Below, in pieces: positions 11,030 to 21,943 of a stretch of 64,000 nucleotides of DNA. Made by a program: the position numbers and the translations under genes. Under the pieces are notes generated by a model that saw nothing but the letters and a program-made list of their open reading frames with translations, had not been told where the DNA came from and ran no database searches. The stretch lies in contig OU862913.1 in the NCBI GenBank assembly GCA_917880885.1, forward strand, positions 310,001 through 374,000, read 5' to 3'. Position 1 is the stretch's first letter; each line of letters begins with the position of its first letter. This stretch comes from Limnephilus marmoratus (lineage: Eukaryota > Arthropoda > Insecta > Trichoptera > Limnephilidae).

Positions 11030-13477
11030 ATGGACGCATGCATGCCGATGGCTAGTTCTGGACAAGATATAAGACCCCATGCGAATATTTCGATTCAAAA
11101 CCTTGTCTTTTCAGGTCTTTTGGACAGTGGTGCGACTGTCAGTTGTTTTGGCGGTTCTCTTTACAACTTCTTTATTAGTTTAGGGTTTAATCTAGATAAG
11201 TTAGAATCGTACGTTACCACCGCTGATGGTGTACGTCAAGATGTAATTGGTACTATGCGAGTACTAGTTACTTATAATAATTTTAAGAAATATGTTACCT
11301 TTTTTGTTATTCCTTCTCTTTTACCTGTGATTGTTTTGGGAGTCGACTTTTGGAAACAATTTGACATCGCTCCTCAATTGTTTTCAAAGGCCAACAGCGG
11401 TCGTGATGTTGAAAATACTATAGGTGAAATTCGCAAGATCACGTCAGCTTCCCTACTGTCCCCTCAAGACAATCATAGGTTAAATAATGTAATTGATAAA
11501 TTTAAGTCAATTTCTTTTGAAAAATGTGGATTGGGTCGTACTCATTTAGTTCAGCACAAAATTAATACGACGGGAGATCCCATTAAGCAACGATATTACC
11601 CGTTGTCTCAAACACGTCAAAAACAACTTGAAGCTCAACTTAAAGAAATGCTTGACTTAGGTGTTGTTCGACGTTCGCGTTCGGCTTGGTCGAACCCGGT
11701 TTTGATTGTGCCTAAAAAGGATGGTTCTGCAAGGTTCTGCTTAGACTCCAGGAAGCTTAACAGCGTCACGACAAGAGATTCCTACCCCTTGCCGTATATT
11801 TCGCGTATTTTAGACAAGCTACGTGGTTTAGTTCAGCACAAAATTAATACGATGGGAGATCCCATTAAGCAACGATATTACCCGTTGTCTCAAACACGTC
11901 AAAAACAACTTGAAGCTCAACTTAAAGAAATGCTTGACTTAGGTGTTGTTCGACGTTCGCGTTCGGCTTGGTCGAACCCGGTTTTGATTGTGCCTAAAAA
12001 GGATGGTTCTGCAAGGTTCTGCTTAGACTCCAGGAAGCTTAACAGCGTCACGACAAGAGATTCCTACCCCTTGCCGTATATTTCGCGTATTTTAGACAAG
12101 CTACGTGGTGCACGCTTCATATCTTCTATTGACTTATCGAAAAGTTTCTGGCAAATCCCTTTACATAAGGATTCTTGCTGCAAAACGGCTTTTGTAGTAC
12201 CTGGACATGGCTTGTTTGAATTCGTTAGGATGCCGTTTGGGTTAAAAAACGCTCCTAGTGAACTTCAGCGTCTGGTTGATGCACTTTTTGGTCCAGAGTT
12301 CGACGAAAACGTTTTTTGCTATTTGGATGACCTAATTATAATTTCAGAAGATATCGATTCACATTTAGAGCAATTAAATAGGGTTTTCTTGCGTCTGAAA
12401 GAAGCAGGCTTAACTGTCAATTTGAAAAAGTGCGAGTTTTGCAAGGATGAATTGAAGTATCTCGGTTACGTTGTGGATGCAAAAGGACTTCGCACAGACC
12501 CAGTTAAGTTGGAATGCATTCGTACTTACCCCATTCCAAAGAATTCTAAACAGGTAAAAGCTTTCATTGGCCTGTGCGGGTATTATAGGCGTTTTATAAA
12601 GGATTTTTCAACCATTGCTGCTCCCTTAACAAAACTCACTGGTTCAAGGAAGGGAATTAGTAATTTCTCTTGGTCTCCTGAAGCGGAGTTGTCTTTTAAG
12701 AAATTAAAGAAGGCGTTGACTTCTGCCCCTGTTATTAATTGTCCGGATTTTTCGCTTCCTTTCACGATTCACTGTGACGCGAGCAACGTTGGGATCGGAG
12801 GTGTACTTACACAAATTTTTGAAGGAGAGGAGCACCCTGTATCTTATTTCTCTAGGTGTCTTAATGTGCATGAACGAAACTACGGCGTGACGGAGCGCGA
12901 ACTCCTAGCGGTGTTAGATTCAGTCAACCATTTTAGGCCCTACATAGAAGGTGCTCACTTCACTGTGGTAACGGACCATTCTAGTCTACAATGGTTAGTC
13001 TCATTATCTAATCCAACAGGTCGGCTTGCTCGCTGGTCTACTCGGCTGTCACAGTACTCTTTTGATGTTATACATAGGAAAGGTAAATTAAATACGGTTC
13101 CGGACGTTCTTTCACGTAAAGACGTTTCTTTAATTTCGGCCGTTGATTCCGCTCCCACGAGTACAGATACTTGGTATAATACCTTATTTTCTAATTGTAA
13201 ATCAAATCCACAACGTTTTAATAATTTTCAAATTAAGGAAAATAAATTATTTCGTCACACTAAATCTCGTTTCGCTCTGCAGGAGGACACAGCTTGGAAG
13301 CTTGTTGTTCCTTTTGAGGACCGTAACGCTGTTCTATCTAAAGAACATGAGTCGGTTATCTCTTGTCATCCAGGAGTTTTTAGAACATATAAGAATTTTT
13401 GCAATGTTTTTCGGAAATTAACATTTTATGGTTGTTCACGAAGTCTTTTCTTGTCTTTCGGTAGTTATTTACTTTAA
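11030..13477 (+). pseudogene. pol: Ty3/gypsy-type Pol (protease-RT-RNase H, truncated integrase)
   Basis: Domains in order: an aspartic protease (LLDSGATVSCFG near residue 30), a reverse transcriptase with CYLDDLIIIS (YxDD), and an RNase H with HCDASNVGIGG and a TDHSSLQWL block. The start of the integrase zinc domain follows (SKEHESVISCHPG), but the frame then leaves the family pattern and stops after about 30 residues, where a SINE-like A-tail begins at 13478. The catalytic integrase core is therefore gone. A 94-residue segment of the RT finger region is present twice in tandem, in frame, which should disrupt folding. The chosen start is the first ATG upstream of the protease. Confidence 0.85.
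11545..12108 (+). repeat. 282-bp exact in-frame tandem duplication in the gypsy RT
   Basis: Bases 11545-11826 are repeated at 11827-12108 with a period of 282 bp (94 codons). The copies differ at about one base, which changes a threonine to methionine. Both copies run from the LVQHKIN block through SRSAWSNPV and KKDGSARFC to LDKLRG. Confidence 0.9.
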
Positions 13478-13770
13478 ATTGTTTTTTTTTAATAGCTACA
13501 CACAGGATTTATAAAAAAAAAAATCTCCTCAGCACCTGTGTCATATTTGTGGATCCTGGATGAAGGGTCGTTTTAAGAAAAGAAGGAAAGAAAGGTCTTG
13601 GAAGGAAAAAAAGCATAAGGTGTGGTTGGGAATTGGGGGGCCAGTGTGTCCAGGAGTGACGGAAGTATGAATCCATGATGTTCCGAGAGAGTCATGCTAG
13701 AGTGGTCAAAAGGTTTCCCTCAACTATTATCTCCCAATCCGTTCCTCCACGCATTAGATGGGAAGGCGCA
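13478..13770 (-). repeat. SINE-like dispersed repeat, copy 1
   Basis: On the minus strand the copy ends in an A-tail (T run 13480-13489) and contains the CACTCCTGGACACACT segment, a pyrimidine-rich CCTTTCTTTCCTTC block and a CTGAGGAGA tail. The same order is found at 22313-22650 and 54868-55130. It truncates the gypsy integrase. Confidence 0.6.
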
Positions 13771-14246
13771 ACTGCCGATAATACCCAGACAAACCTCTCT
13801 CCGTGAACCCGGGCACCATTGCTAAGTCACTATACATACATAACCGCTCTGGGTTATCTACGGCATAGTTCGTTATCAATTAAATGGTTCCTGGGGCGGA
13901 GGTACCCATAATCACCTTCCAAATTGAGATATTGTGTGTTTTCAGTTTACTGCCATTCTTATCAAATTAAATTTTGAAACCTCATCTTATTTGGGACAAG
14001 ACGTAAGTTACATATTGTATTTCAATACATGAAAAATATTATTCCATTGACAATAAACTACCAAACTACGTTCTAAAGGTGCTCAAAAGTGAATTGTATT
14101 TACTTCCTAAAGCGTCGGTCCCTGAAGCGGACATCTAGGCTCCTTCTTATTTCTAAAATTAATTTTATAATCTCTCATCTTAATTGTCGCTTATCTAATA
14201 AACCGCCTGTACAAGGTTTTTCACACGCATATCTATGTAAGAAATG
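13771..14246. other. Spacer without recognised gene
   Basis: No coding or structural signal is visible. The sequence runs up to the 15-bp subrepeats of the next element. Confidence 0.35.
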
Positions 14247-14840
14247 GTTCCATGACAGTTCATCCTGCGAAAATTCATCCGGCGACAGTTCATCCTGTGA
14301 CAGTTCATCCGGCCTACAGTTCATCCTGCGACAATTCATCCGGCGACAGTTCATCCTGTGACAGTTCATCCGGCCTACAGTTCATCCTGCCGATAGTTCA
14401 TCCTGCCGACAGTTCATCCCGCCGACAATTCACCCGGCGATAATTCACCCGGCGACAATTCATCCTGACAATTCAACCTAACCTAACCTAACCTAACCTA
14501 ACCTATAAGTATAACCTATAAGTATAAGTATGTCGTATTTTATTATTCACGCATGCTTCTTCGGAGAGTCGAAATTATTGTTAGTAAAAATATTTTTACA
14601 GCGGATTTCCACTCAAGATGCCTTCAGATATAAGTATAGCGATTTTGGTTGTACGGCCGTATATCCTCTTTGTATACTTACTTAATAAAAATCTTCTAAA
14701 TTATCAGGCAGGATGAATTGTCGGCGGGATGAACTGTCGGCAGGATGAACTGTCGGCAGGATGAACTGTCGGCCGGATGAACTGTCGCAGGATGAACTGT
14801 CGCCGGATGAATTGTCGCAGGACGAATTGTCGGGTCACCA
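14247..14840. mobile_element. Fold-back element with 15-bp subrepeat arms
   Basis: The left arm (about 14250-14468) is a tandem array of a 15-bp unit, GACAGTTCATCCTGC with CCGGC variants. The right arm (about 14703-14838) is the same array in reverse complement. Arms built from subrepeats around a unique centre are the hallmark of fold-back (FB/Galileo-type) elements. The centre holds TTAGG-type repeats and AT-rich DNA, with no transposase. Confidence 0.7.
14471..14508 (-). repeat. Interstitial TTAGG telomere-type repeats
   Basis: Five to six CCTAA units run uninterrupted (TTAGG on the minus strand, the standard insect telomere unit). They lie in the centre of the fold-back element, followed by two CTATAAGTATAA units. 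Confidence 0.75.
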
Positions 14841-14851
14841 TAAGAAATATA

Positions 14852-15385
14852 CATAAAGGGTTTTCCAATAAGAGGTGTTATTTTGATATTCAAGGAACAA
14901 TGCTCTTGTTTAATATAAATGATCGGATGTTTATTTCATTATAAAGAAGAAGGTATGCCGTTAATAGTGGAAAATAACATCAGGCAAATGACCACCACGA
15001 CGATGCTCACATGACCATATCCTTTTCATGAAATTTTCCATAACCAAATCGCAAATGGCTACCCTATGTCCTCGATAGCCTCACGAATTCCATCTTTGAG
15101 GTCTTGAATCAACGCTGGGCTGTTGGCGTAGACCTTCTCTTTCACTTGGCCCCAGAGGAAGAAGTCGGAAGGTGTTAAATCACAAGATCTCGGTGACCAA
15201 TTGTGATCACCTCTTCGAGAGATAATACGGTCCGGAAACTTTTCCTGTGAAAGATCAATGCTTAAGATAATGCTTGTGTGGCACGTAGCGCCGTCTTGTT
15301 GAAAGTAAACGTTGTCCAGATCAATACCATCCAATTCCGGCCATAAAAAATCATTAATCATCTCTCGATAGCGCAATCCATTCAC
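14852..15385 (-). pseudogene. Mariner/Tc-type transposase C-terminal remnant
   Basis: The minus-strand frame has NVYFQQDGATCHTS (second catalytic Asp), then ISRRGDHNWSPRSCDLTP and DFFLWG (third Asp, about 37 residues later). A KEKVYA segment and a decayed tail with a shifted ENFMKR block follow. This is the DDE half of an IS630/Tc1/mariner-superfamily transposase. The N-terminal DNA-binding half is absent. A likely terminal repeat, TAAAGGGTTTTCCAATAAGA, lies at about 14854 and directly abuts the fold-back element. Confidence 0.75.
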
Positions 15386-15524
15386 CGTTACTGTTGCTCA
15401 TTTTGTTTTTTTTTTTTTATTGAGTAAATGTAATTCCTTAAAGTGATATCTCGGAGAAAGACGAACGTAATTTACACTTTTCTTCTTGGCATGTCAATGT
15501 AGGTATTTTATTTTGTTTCTGCAG

Positions 15525-15677
15525 GTAGCAGTGATGTGGAGACTGTTTCCATCAAAGCAGAACCAGGTCCTCGAGAAGAAGTTACAGGAGTAATTACTTA
15601 TACGGAAATTGACATAGATCACCCGGATGTTAAAAAGGAATGCTCAGAGCGCTCTGAAGTAATTACTCAAGCAGCAG
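15525..15677 (+). CDS. ZF-1 exon 2 (second SUMO-motif exon)
   Basis: The exon lies between a TTTCTGCAG acceptor and a GTAAAT donor and is 153 nt, phase 1 on both sides. It encodes SSDVETVSIKAEPGPREE, then TYTEIDIDHPDVKKECSE and a closing EVITQAA. It holds two psi-K-x-E motifs (IKAE and VKKE). The layout copies exon 1, so the two exons probably arose by duplication. A phase 1-1 exon can be added or skipped without changing frame, which fits variation in exon number across the family (one in ZF-2, two here, in ZF-3 and in ZF-4). Confidence 0.75.
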
Positions 15678-15704
15678 GTAAATCGAATTTTTGTTTGTTT
15701 AAGT

Positions 15705-16180
15705 CAGGGGTGGGGAGCCTTTTTGTTCTCGGGGGACTTTTGGAATTTATAGTTATATGTTTTTATGTCACTCGTGACTAGAATTCATGGAATAATAATT
15801 TTTGAGAAATGGCAAGTCGGCAAGTTTGCGAACTCTGCAATCATGTGTTTATAAATTCTCTCAGTGGACATGAATGAATTATCGAATTTTTTCTTTGCGT
15901 TTAGAAGGTAGGTTATAACTTGAAGTTTTTTTGCTTAAGAGTCCACAAGCTTAAATAATCGTTAAATACGGATCTGCGAACTTCTCAGAATTTTGTATGG
16001 TTTGTATGATTTTATAATACTCTTATACAAACGAAGCATTATTCCGTCTGAACTTAGACTTTAGATTTTGCAGCATATGATGTGTAACTCAAAATAAAAG
16101 CTTTGTTTGGAACATACGAAACGTCTGCTTTCAGCAGGCTTCATCAGAAGTGCTCGAGTGCCGCAGTTTCCCCACCCCTG
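15705..16180. mobile_element. hAT-type MITE in ZF-1 intron 2
   Basis: The left end CAGGGGTGGGGAGCC and right end GTTTCCCCACCCCTG form an inverted repeat. The 8-bp target duplication GTTTAAGT is perfect (15697-15704 and 16181-16188). There is no open frame of note, so it is non-autonomous. Confidence 0.85.
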
Positions 16181-16287
16181 GTTTAAGTAAACAATTCGTT
16201 CTCTCCAAATTTTTGCGTTTTTTATTTTTTTACGGTCCCTACTTGCACTTTTATATCTTAATCGGCATTATACTTAATATTTTTCAG

Positions 16288-17369
16288 AAATGCGCCTGAA
16301 GAAGCGTCCTGGGGAAAAACAGTACTCTTGTCCTCATTGTGACTATTCCTGCTCTCATAAATCAACATCAGAAATCCACTTGCGCACCCATACTAGAGAA
16401 AAACCTTTTTCCTGTTCCGATTGCAACTATTCAAGTTCCACAAAAAGTTATCTTAAAAGACACATGTTTACCCACAGTAAAGAAAAACCCTTTCCATGTC
16501 CTGTCTGCGACTATTCAGGTTCTACAAAAAGACAACTAAAAAATCACATGTTTACCCACAGTGGAGAAAAACCTTTCTCATGTCCAGACTGCAACTATTC
16601 ATGTTCTATAAAAAGAAAACTAAAAATTCACGCGTTTTCCCACAGTGTACAAAAACCTTTTTTATGTCCCAACTGCGACTATTCATGTTCTACAAAGGGG
16701 CGTCTAAAAGTTCACATGCTTACCCACAGCGTAGAAAAACCTTATTCATGTCCCATCTGCAACTATACATGTTCTAGAAATGGACAACTAAAAATTCACA
16801 TGTTTGCCCACAGTGGACAAAAGCCTTTTTCATGTCCCGACTGCGACTATTCATGTTCTACAAAGTGGCTTCTAAAAGTTCACGTGCTTACCCACAGCGG
16901 AAAAAAATCTTTTTCGTGTCCCGACTGCAACTATTCATGTTATATGAAGGGTAACCTTGAAGTTCACATGCTTACCCACAGTGCAAAAAAACCTTTTTCA
17001 TGCCCAGACTGCATCTATTCATGTTCTAGAAAAGGACAATTAAAAAATCACAGATTTGCCCACAGTGGAGAAAATCCCTTTAGATGTTCCGACTGCAACT
17101 ATTCATGTTATATGAAGAGTAACCTTGAAGTTCACATGCTTACCCACAGTGGAAAAAAACCCTTTTCATGCCCAGACTGCAACTATTCATGTTATAGAAA
17201 AGGACAATTAAAAAATCACATGTTTACCCACAGTGGAGAAAAACCATTTTCATGTTCCGAATGTGACTATTCATGTTCTACAAAGAGGCAAATTAAAGGT
17301 CACATGTTTACCCACAGTGGAAAAAATCTTTATCACGTTCCGACTCTGACTATCCGTGTTCTAAAATGA
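16288..17369 (+). CDS. ZF-1 exon 3: twelve C2H2 zinc fingers
   Basis: The exon opens after TATTTTTCAG and continues in phase 1 from exon 2. It encodes 12 consecutive C2H2 fingers (C-x2-C-x12-H-x3-H, 28-residue period) with S/T-x-E-K-P-F linkers, a sequence-specific DNA-binding array expected to act in the nucleus. Nearly all fingers share CPDCNYSCSTK, so there is an extra Cys four residues after the second zinc ligand. Helix positions (KSYLKRH, RQLKNH, GRLKVH, GNLEVH, GQLKNH) vary, as expected for DNA-contact residues. There is no effector domain besides the N-terminal acidic exons. The last linker loses one base in an A run near 17323, so the frame drifts and stops at 17369. Confidence 0.85.
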
Positions 17370-17443
17370 CATAATTAAAAAACTCACGTTTTCTCGCAGT
17401 GGAGAATAACCTTTTTCATGTCCCGACTGCGACTATTCATTAG
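17370..17443 (+). pseudogene. Decayed zinc-finger remnant after ZF-1 stop
   Basis: After the stop the DNA still resembles the array: AAACTCACGTTTTC, then CAGTGGAGAATAACC and CATGTCCCGACTGCGAC, a linker and CxxC knuckle in a shifted frame. At least one to two more fingers once followed. Confidence 0.7.
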
Positions 17444-17690
17444 CTACCCTCTGTACTTCAGATATATTGAATAAATTAATAAAGAAAAAAAATAAATATA
17501 AAAACCTGAAGGATGTTGCAATTATAGTCTGCCGTATGACATGATTTAATACAATAGATAATAAAAAGGTTCTAACCTCTTATAACTAACGTAAGTAATG
17601 ATAATATTAGGTACAGGGTTTCCACACCGATGCTACATAACCAACAACACGTGTAATCCGAAATCACCACCCTCAACCGACATACTGTTT
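17444..17690. other. Spacer, likely ZF-1 3'UTR
   Basis: AT-rich; it holds AATAAATTAATAAAG near 17470, a possible poly(A) signal for ZF-1. Nothing else is recognised. Confidence 0.4.
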
Positions 17691-17699
17691 GTGAGGAAT

Positions 17700-19560
17700 C
17701 TATAGTTTTACAGGCCTACTAATAAACATAAGGTCCTTGATAGATGTGACAGTAGATAGACAAACACTATTTAGTTTATAATCAAACTGAATAGGTTTTT
17801 TGGTTCTATAAAAGGACAAAAATTTGCATTTATCAACATTAAGTTCCATGCAGTTAATTTTGCACCAATCATTAAATGAATCAATATCAAGTTGAAATAG
17901 TAAACAGTCATGGTGGGACTTAATAATCTTTTTATCATCAGCAAATAGCAAGAAACGTGTGTGAGAAAAAACTTAAGTGATATCATTAATAAAAAGGCTT
18001 AAAAAAGCAGGGCCAAGTGGGCTCCTTGGGGAACGCCGGAAGTTACATCAATGTTGAAAGATTCAAAGTTATTTATTTTAACCCTTTGTTTTCTATCAGT
18101 CTAGCAAGAGTGAAAGAATGATAACAAAGGGTTTCTAATGCCTATAGCATAAAGTTTGGCCATGAGGATACGGTGATTAACTTTGTCGAAGGCTTTGGAG
18201 AAGTGTAGAGGACATCAACCTGAGTGTTATCTTCGGCTTTCACAATGGAACTGGTTAAGGAAAGTAGATTTATTGTTGTAGATTTCGCCGATCTAAATCC
18301 ATGCTGTTCGTCAAATAGAAAACTTTTGAAAACGGGAGTGATTTTCTTTGTAACTATCGACTCAAATATTTTTGGTTTATTAGATATAATTGATATCGGT
18401 CTGTAATTTCCAATATTCGACTTGTTTCCGGACTTAAAAATGGGTCGAATATATGAAATTTTCCATGAGTCAGCAAATGTTCCAGATGAAAGTGACAAGT
18501 TGTACAACATACAAATTGGGTAAGATAGTGTATATTTACATTCTTTTAGCAAGAATTCTGGAATGCCATAAGGTCCGGTAATTTTTTTGTTAGAGAGATT
18601 ACTTAAGGATTGGTAAACCTCTTTAAGTGAAATTTGGCAATCATTTACGTCAATATTATAGTCATAGTTAAGTGGAGGGATGTTACATGAAGCATCAGAA
18701 TATACTGAGGAGAAGTGTTTGGCAAAAAGGTTGGTGATATTATGGCCGTTAGTAGCATGAATTTCATAATAATACATACTTGAAGGAAGATCATTATCCG
18801 TACGTATTTGCGCAACAAATTGCCAAAATTGTTTAGGATTTTGCAGTAATTTTGTCTCTGTAACTTCTACAAAATATTTATAGCATTTGGCTGATTCGAT
18901 TTTGGACAGTTCCCTTAATTGAGAAAATTTACGATAAAAGCTTAAGTTGCCAGTGTCTTTAAATAATTTATGAGTCTTCTTTTTTTCAATTATTAACTGT
19001 TTCGAGCAAAACCAATTTGGAAACCTGGGTTGAGAGTAACATCCCTTAGGAACAAACAAATCTACTGCACGTGATACACATTCATTAAATTTAAGTACAG
19101 CGTCATTAATATCAGAATTTAAAAATAGTGTCGACCAATCAATCTGGGAAAGATATTTGTTCATATTAAAATAGTCGCCGTTAAGATATTTGAAGTGATA
19201 AGAGACATTTGTTTTCAAGGAATCAAATTTGAAAAAATTTGTAATGTTAATAGAGAGAGGTGGATGATATTTATCTAAAGGTTACAAAGAGACATCAGCT
19301 TCACTTACTATGACATTTGGTATGCTAGTGAAAATTAAATCCAGGCAAGAGCCTAGATAGTTAGTGGCTGGATTTACTTGAAACATTCAAATAGGCAAAA
19401 AAAAATTACAATTTCAACAGCTTGTGGGGAAAGATTACTAGAAGGAGGTTTGACACCTTGATTGTCGTTCAGCTACAATATTTTAGGTAAATTATAATCG
19501 CCACAAATAAATAGGGAATCAGCGTTTCTAGACACATGTTCAATTGAAGCAGTATGTGAC
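17700..19560 (-). pseudogene. Jockey-type LINE, RT half (split by an insertion)
   Basis: On the minus strand the main frame (18142-19218) gives the linker (NPKQFWQFVAQ), the finger region (NLSNKKITGPYGIP, IRPIFKSGNKSN, NYRPISII) and a QHGFRSAKSTTINLL motif. A frameshift follows, and FADD (a YxDD variant) appears at 17700-17951. The LINE endonuclease C-terminus (SLFICGDYNLPKI) lies at 19480-19560, immediately beside the insertion. The continuation is at 21944-22165. It carries frameshifts, lacks a 3' end and is dead. Confidence 0.8.
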
Positions 19561-19883
19561 TTAGGGGCCGTTCAAGTATTACGTAACGCACTTGGGGGGG
19601 GAGGGGGGGTCTGGCGAAACGTTACGGCGCGTTACGGGGGGGGGGGGGTTCGAAGTACGCGTTACGTAACATGTTTTTCTTTATTTAAATAAAAATAAGG
19701 AATTGAAATCTTCCAAGTTGGCAAGCCTTTTAGTTTATGTTGTATGGGGAATTCCTCGACTGTACTGTGCGTCATTTTCATTTTATTTTCGTTGTCAGTA
19801 TTCGTTAGTGTTTTAAACACGAAATACGCATAAACACAATTTGCTGTAGTCAGTGTTGTTAATGTGAGTTTTTAGCAATTATA

Positions 19884-20060
19884 ATGTCCTCCAAACCGGG
19901 AGATTTACATCATCAGCTGTTATTGGCATATAAAGGCTCTCATGCTGACTTGCCAGCGCAGCGCAACCAAAAAATGCCAACCAAATTTGGAAGACAGCAA
20001 AAGAAAAATTTAAAAAAAAAATTATGCAACATATGAATGATGTTATACAAGAGTTTTTAG
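19884..20060 (+). pseudogene. Short transposon frame (IWKTAKEKF-type)
   Basis: From the ATG at 19884 the plus strand begins MSSKPGDLHHQLLLAYKGSH and, after a one-base shift, gives QIWKTAKEKFKKK and a MNDVIQEFL helix. Short basic helical frames of this type (an ANxIWK-x-xK block) occur in arthropod TIR elements. No function can be given. Confidence 0.4.
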
Positions 20061-20154
20061 TAAGAACAACGCTTTTTAGTTATTACACACAGCTTAGTTT
20101 ACTGCTAAAATTTAATAATATTACCTAAAGCTAGGTTTCGTAGTACATGCATAG

Positions 20155-21460
20155 TTACACTCAGAAAATGAAAAGGGTTTTCTTCACTTTGAATCGTTCT
20201 GTGGATTTTTTAATCTCCCTTTTGAGAACTTGAAAAACCACGCTGGGACAAAAAATAGTTTTGTCTACTGAAGGTAAACATGTGATTTTTCATGCCTCTT
20301 TGTAGAACACGAATAGTTGCAGTAGAAACATGTAAGTGGTTTTGTAGCACTGTGAGTCAGCAAATGATTTCTAAGAAGTTCCTTTGTACAACATGAATAA
20401 TTGCAGTCGGGACACGAAAAAGGTTTTGGTCCAGCGTGGCTAAACATGTGAATTTTTAGATACCGTTTTGTAGCGCCTGAATAGTCGCACTCGGGACAAG
20501 TAAAAGGTTTTTCATCACTGTGAATTAGCAAGTGCCGTTTTAGTTTTTTTTTTTCGAGAAGAAGAATAGTTGCAGTCAGGGCATGAAATGGGTTTTTCAC
20601 CACTGTGAGTAAACATGTGATTTTTTTTATTTCTCTGAATAGTTACAGTCGGAACATAAAAAATGCTTTTCTCCACAATGAGTAGAGTCAGCAAAAGAAT
20701 TCTTGGATATCCCTTTTAAGAACACAAATAGTTGCAGTCAGGACATGTAAAAGGTTTTCTCTTCTGTAAATCGCACGGTGGATTTATAAATTGTCCTTTT
20801 GAGAACTTGTGTAACTGCATTCTGGACAGGAAAATGGTTTTTGTCCACTGTGCGTTAACATGTGATTTTTTGTGACTCTTTGTAGAACATGAATAGTGCA
20901 GTAGAAACATGTAAAAGGTTTTGTATCACTTTGAGTAAGCAAATGATTTATAAGAAGTTCCTTTGCACTACATGAATAATTGCAGTCGGGACATGAAAAA
21001 GGTTTTTGTCCAGTGTGGTTCATCACATGAACTTTTGGATACCGTTGTGTAGCGCATGAATATTCGCAATCGGGACAAGAAAAAGGTTTTTCGTCACTGT
21101 GAGTTGGCAAGTGCCGTTTTCGTTATTTTTTATCGAGAAGTAGAATAGTTGCAGTCAGGACATGAAATGGATTTTTCTTCACTGTGGGTAAACATGGGTA
21201 ATTTTTAGATTTCTCTTCGTAGTACATGAATAGTTGCAGTCGAAACATGAAAACGGTTTTTCTACACCGTGAGTCAGCAAGTGACTTCTTAGATATCTCT
21301 TCAAAGGACACGAATAGTTGCAGTCAGGACATGAAAATGGTTTTTTTCTTCTGTGAATCATACTGTTGATTTTTAAATCTTCCCTTTGAGAAATTGTATA
21401 ACTGCATTCGGGACGTGGAAAAGGTTTAACTCCACTATGAGTCAGCTTGTGAATCATAGT
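20155..21460 (-). pseudogene. Transposon-borne, decayed C2H2 zinc-finger array
   Basis: On the minus strand the segment gives more than a dozen finger units in several frames, such as KPFSCPDCNYSCPLKRYLRS and KPFTCPECDYSGATKRYLK, with T/S-x-x-K-P linkers. Frameshifts and lost cysteines break it into pieces (20265-20603, 20784-21110, 21179-21457). The consensus CPDCNYSC is that of ZF-1 rather than the CSYCNYSC of ZF-3 and ZF-4. No N-terminal exons are attached. It lies wholly inside the TIR element, which suggests capture from a ZF-1-like gene followed by decay. Confidence 0.8.
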
Positions 21461-21943
21461 GGAGTAAAGTGTTGCTCCACGGGGAAAACTTAGGGAAATT
21501 ACTTTCCTCAGGGCCTCCTCACTAAAGCTAATGTAAAAGAAAGTATGTGTTGTAAAACCAGGTAGGTTTATTCTAGGTCAGACAATGTTAAATTGTGGAG
21601 ATCTGGAAGGAATACAAGGCCGATAAAAATAATAATATTCTCAATTTTTTTCAAAATGACGATACGAATATATAAAATGTATATAATGTATCGCGAGTTA
21701 AAAATCTCTTGTTTTATTTATTACCGCAAACGAGATAAAATCAAGAAAAAGGGTATTTAAGCATCATCTCAGTACGTTGCGCAACTTAATTGTGACTTTC
21801 GGGTAAAAATTGTTACTTGGGTGTTACGTAACGCTTAGGGGGGGGGGGGGGCTGAACAGGAAAACGTTACGGCGCGTTACATGGGGGGGAGGGGGGGGTC
21901 AAAAATCTTCAAAAATTGCGTTACGTAATACTTGAACGCTCCC

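Larger units (their letters stand above)
19564..21943. mobile_element. TTA-flanked TIR transposon carrying a zinc-finger array
   Basis: The terminal inverted repeats are GGGGCCGTTCAAGTATTACG on the left and, reverse complemented, GGGAGCGTTCAAGTATTACG on the right, each followed by GTAACGC and runs of G. The target duplication is TTA (19561-19563 and 21944-21946), as in PIF/Harbinger-like or related elements. Removing the element rejoins the LINE frame. Inside are a short frame near 19884 and a decayed zinc-finger array on the minus strand. No transposase is recognised. A second partial copy of its right half lies at 43050-44290. Confidence 0.8.

Noticed and set aside
14175..14443. Ser/Cys/Asp- and His-rich frames over the 15-bp repeats
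   Set aside because: They are translations of the tandem unit in several frames on both strands; the repeat, not a protein, explains them.
14471..14508. Telomere end
   Set aside because: Only five or six TTAGG units, embedded in a fold-back element with ordinary sequence on both sides.
14250..14840. Regular short repeats as a possible CRISPR array
   Set aside because: Units are directly adjacent without unique spacers and occur inverted on the far side; the genome is eukaryotic.
16064..16150. Hammerhead-like CTGATGA motif inside the hAT MITE
   Set aside because: On the minus strand CTGATGA is followed by a stem but then GTTTCG rather than GAAAC, so the core is not present.
16339..16777. 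Extra frames overlapping the ZF-1 finger array
   Set aside because: They are out-of-frame readings of the 84-bp repeat period and contain no paired zinc ligands.
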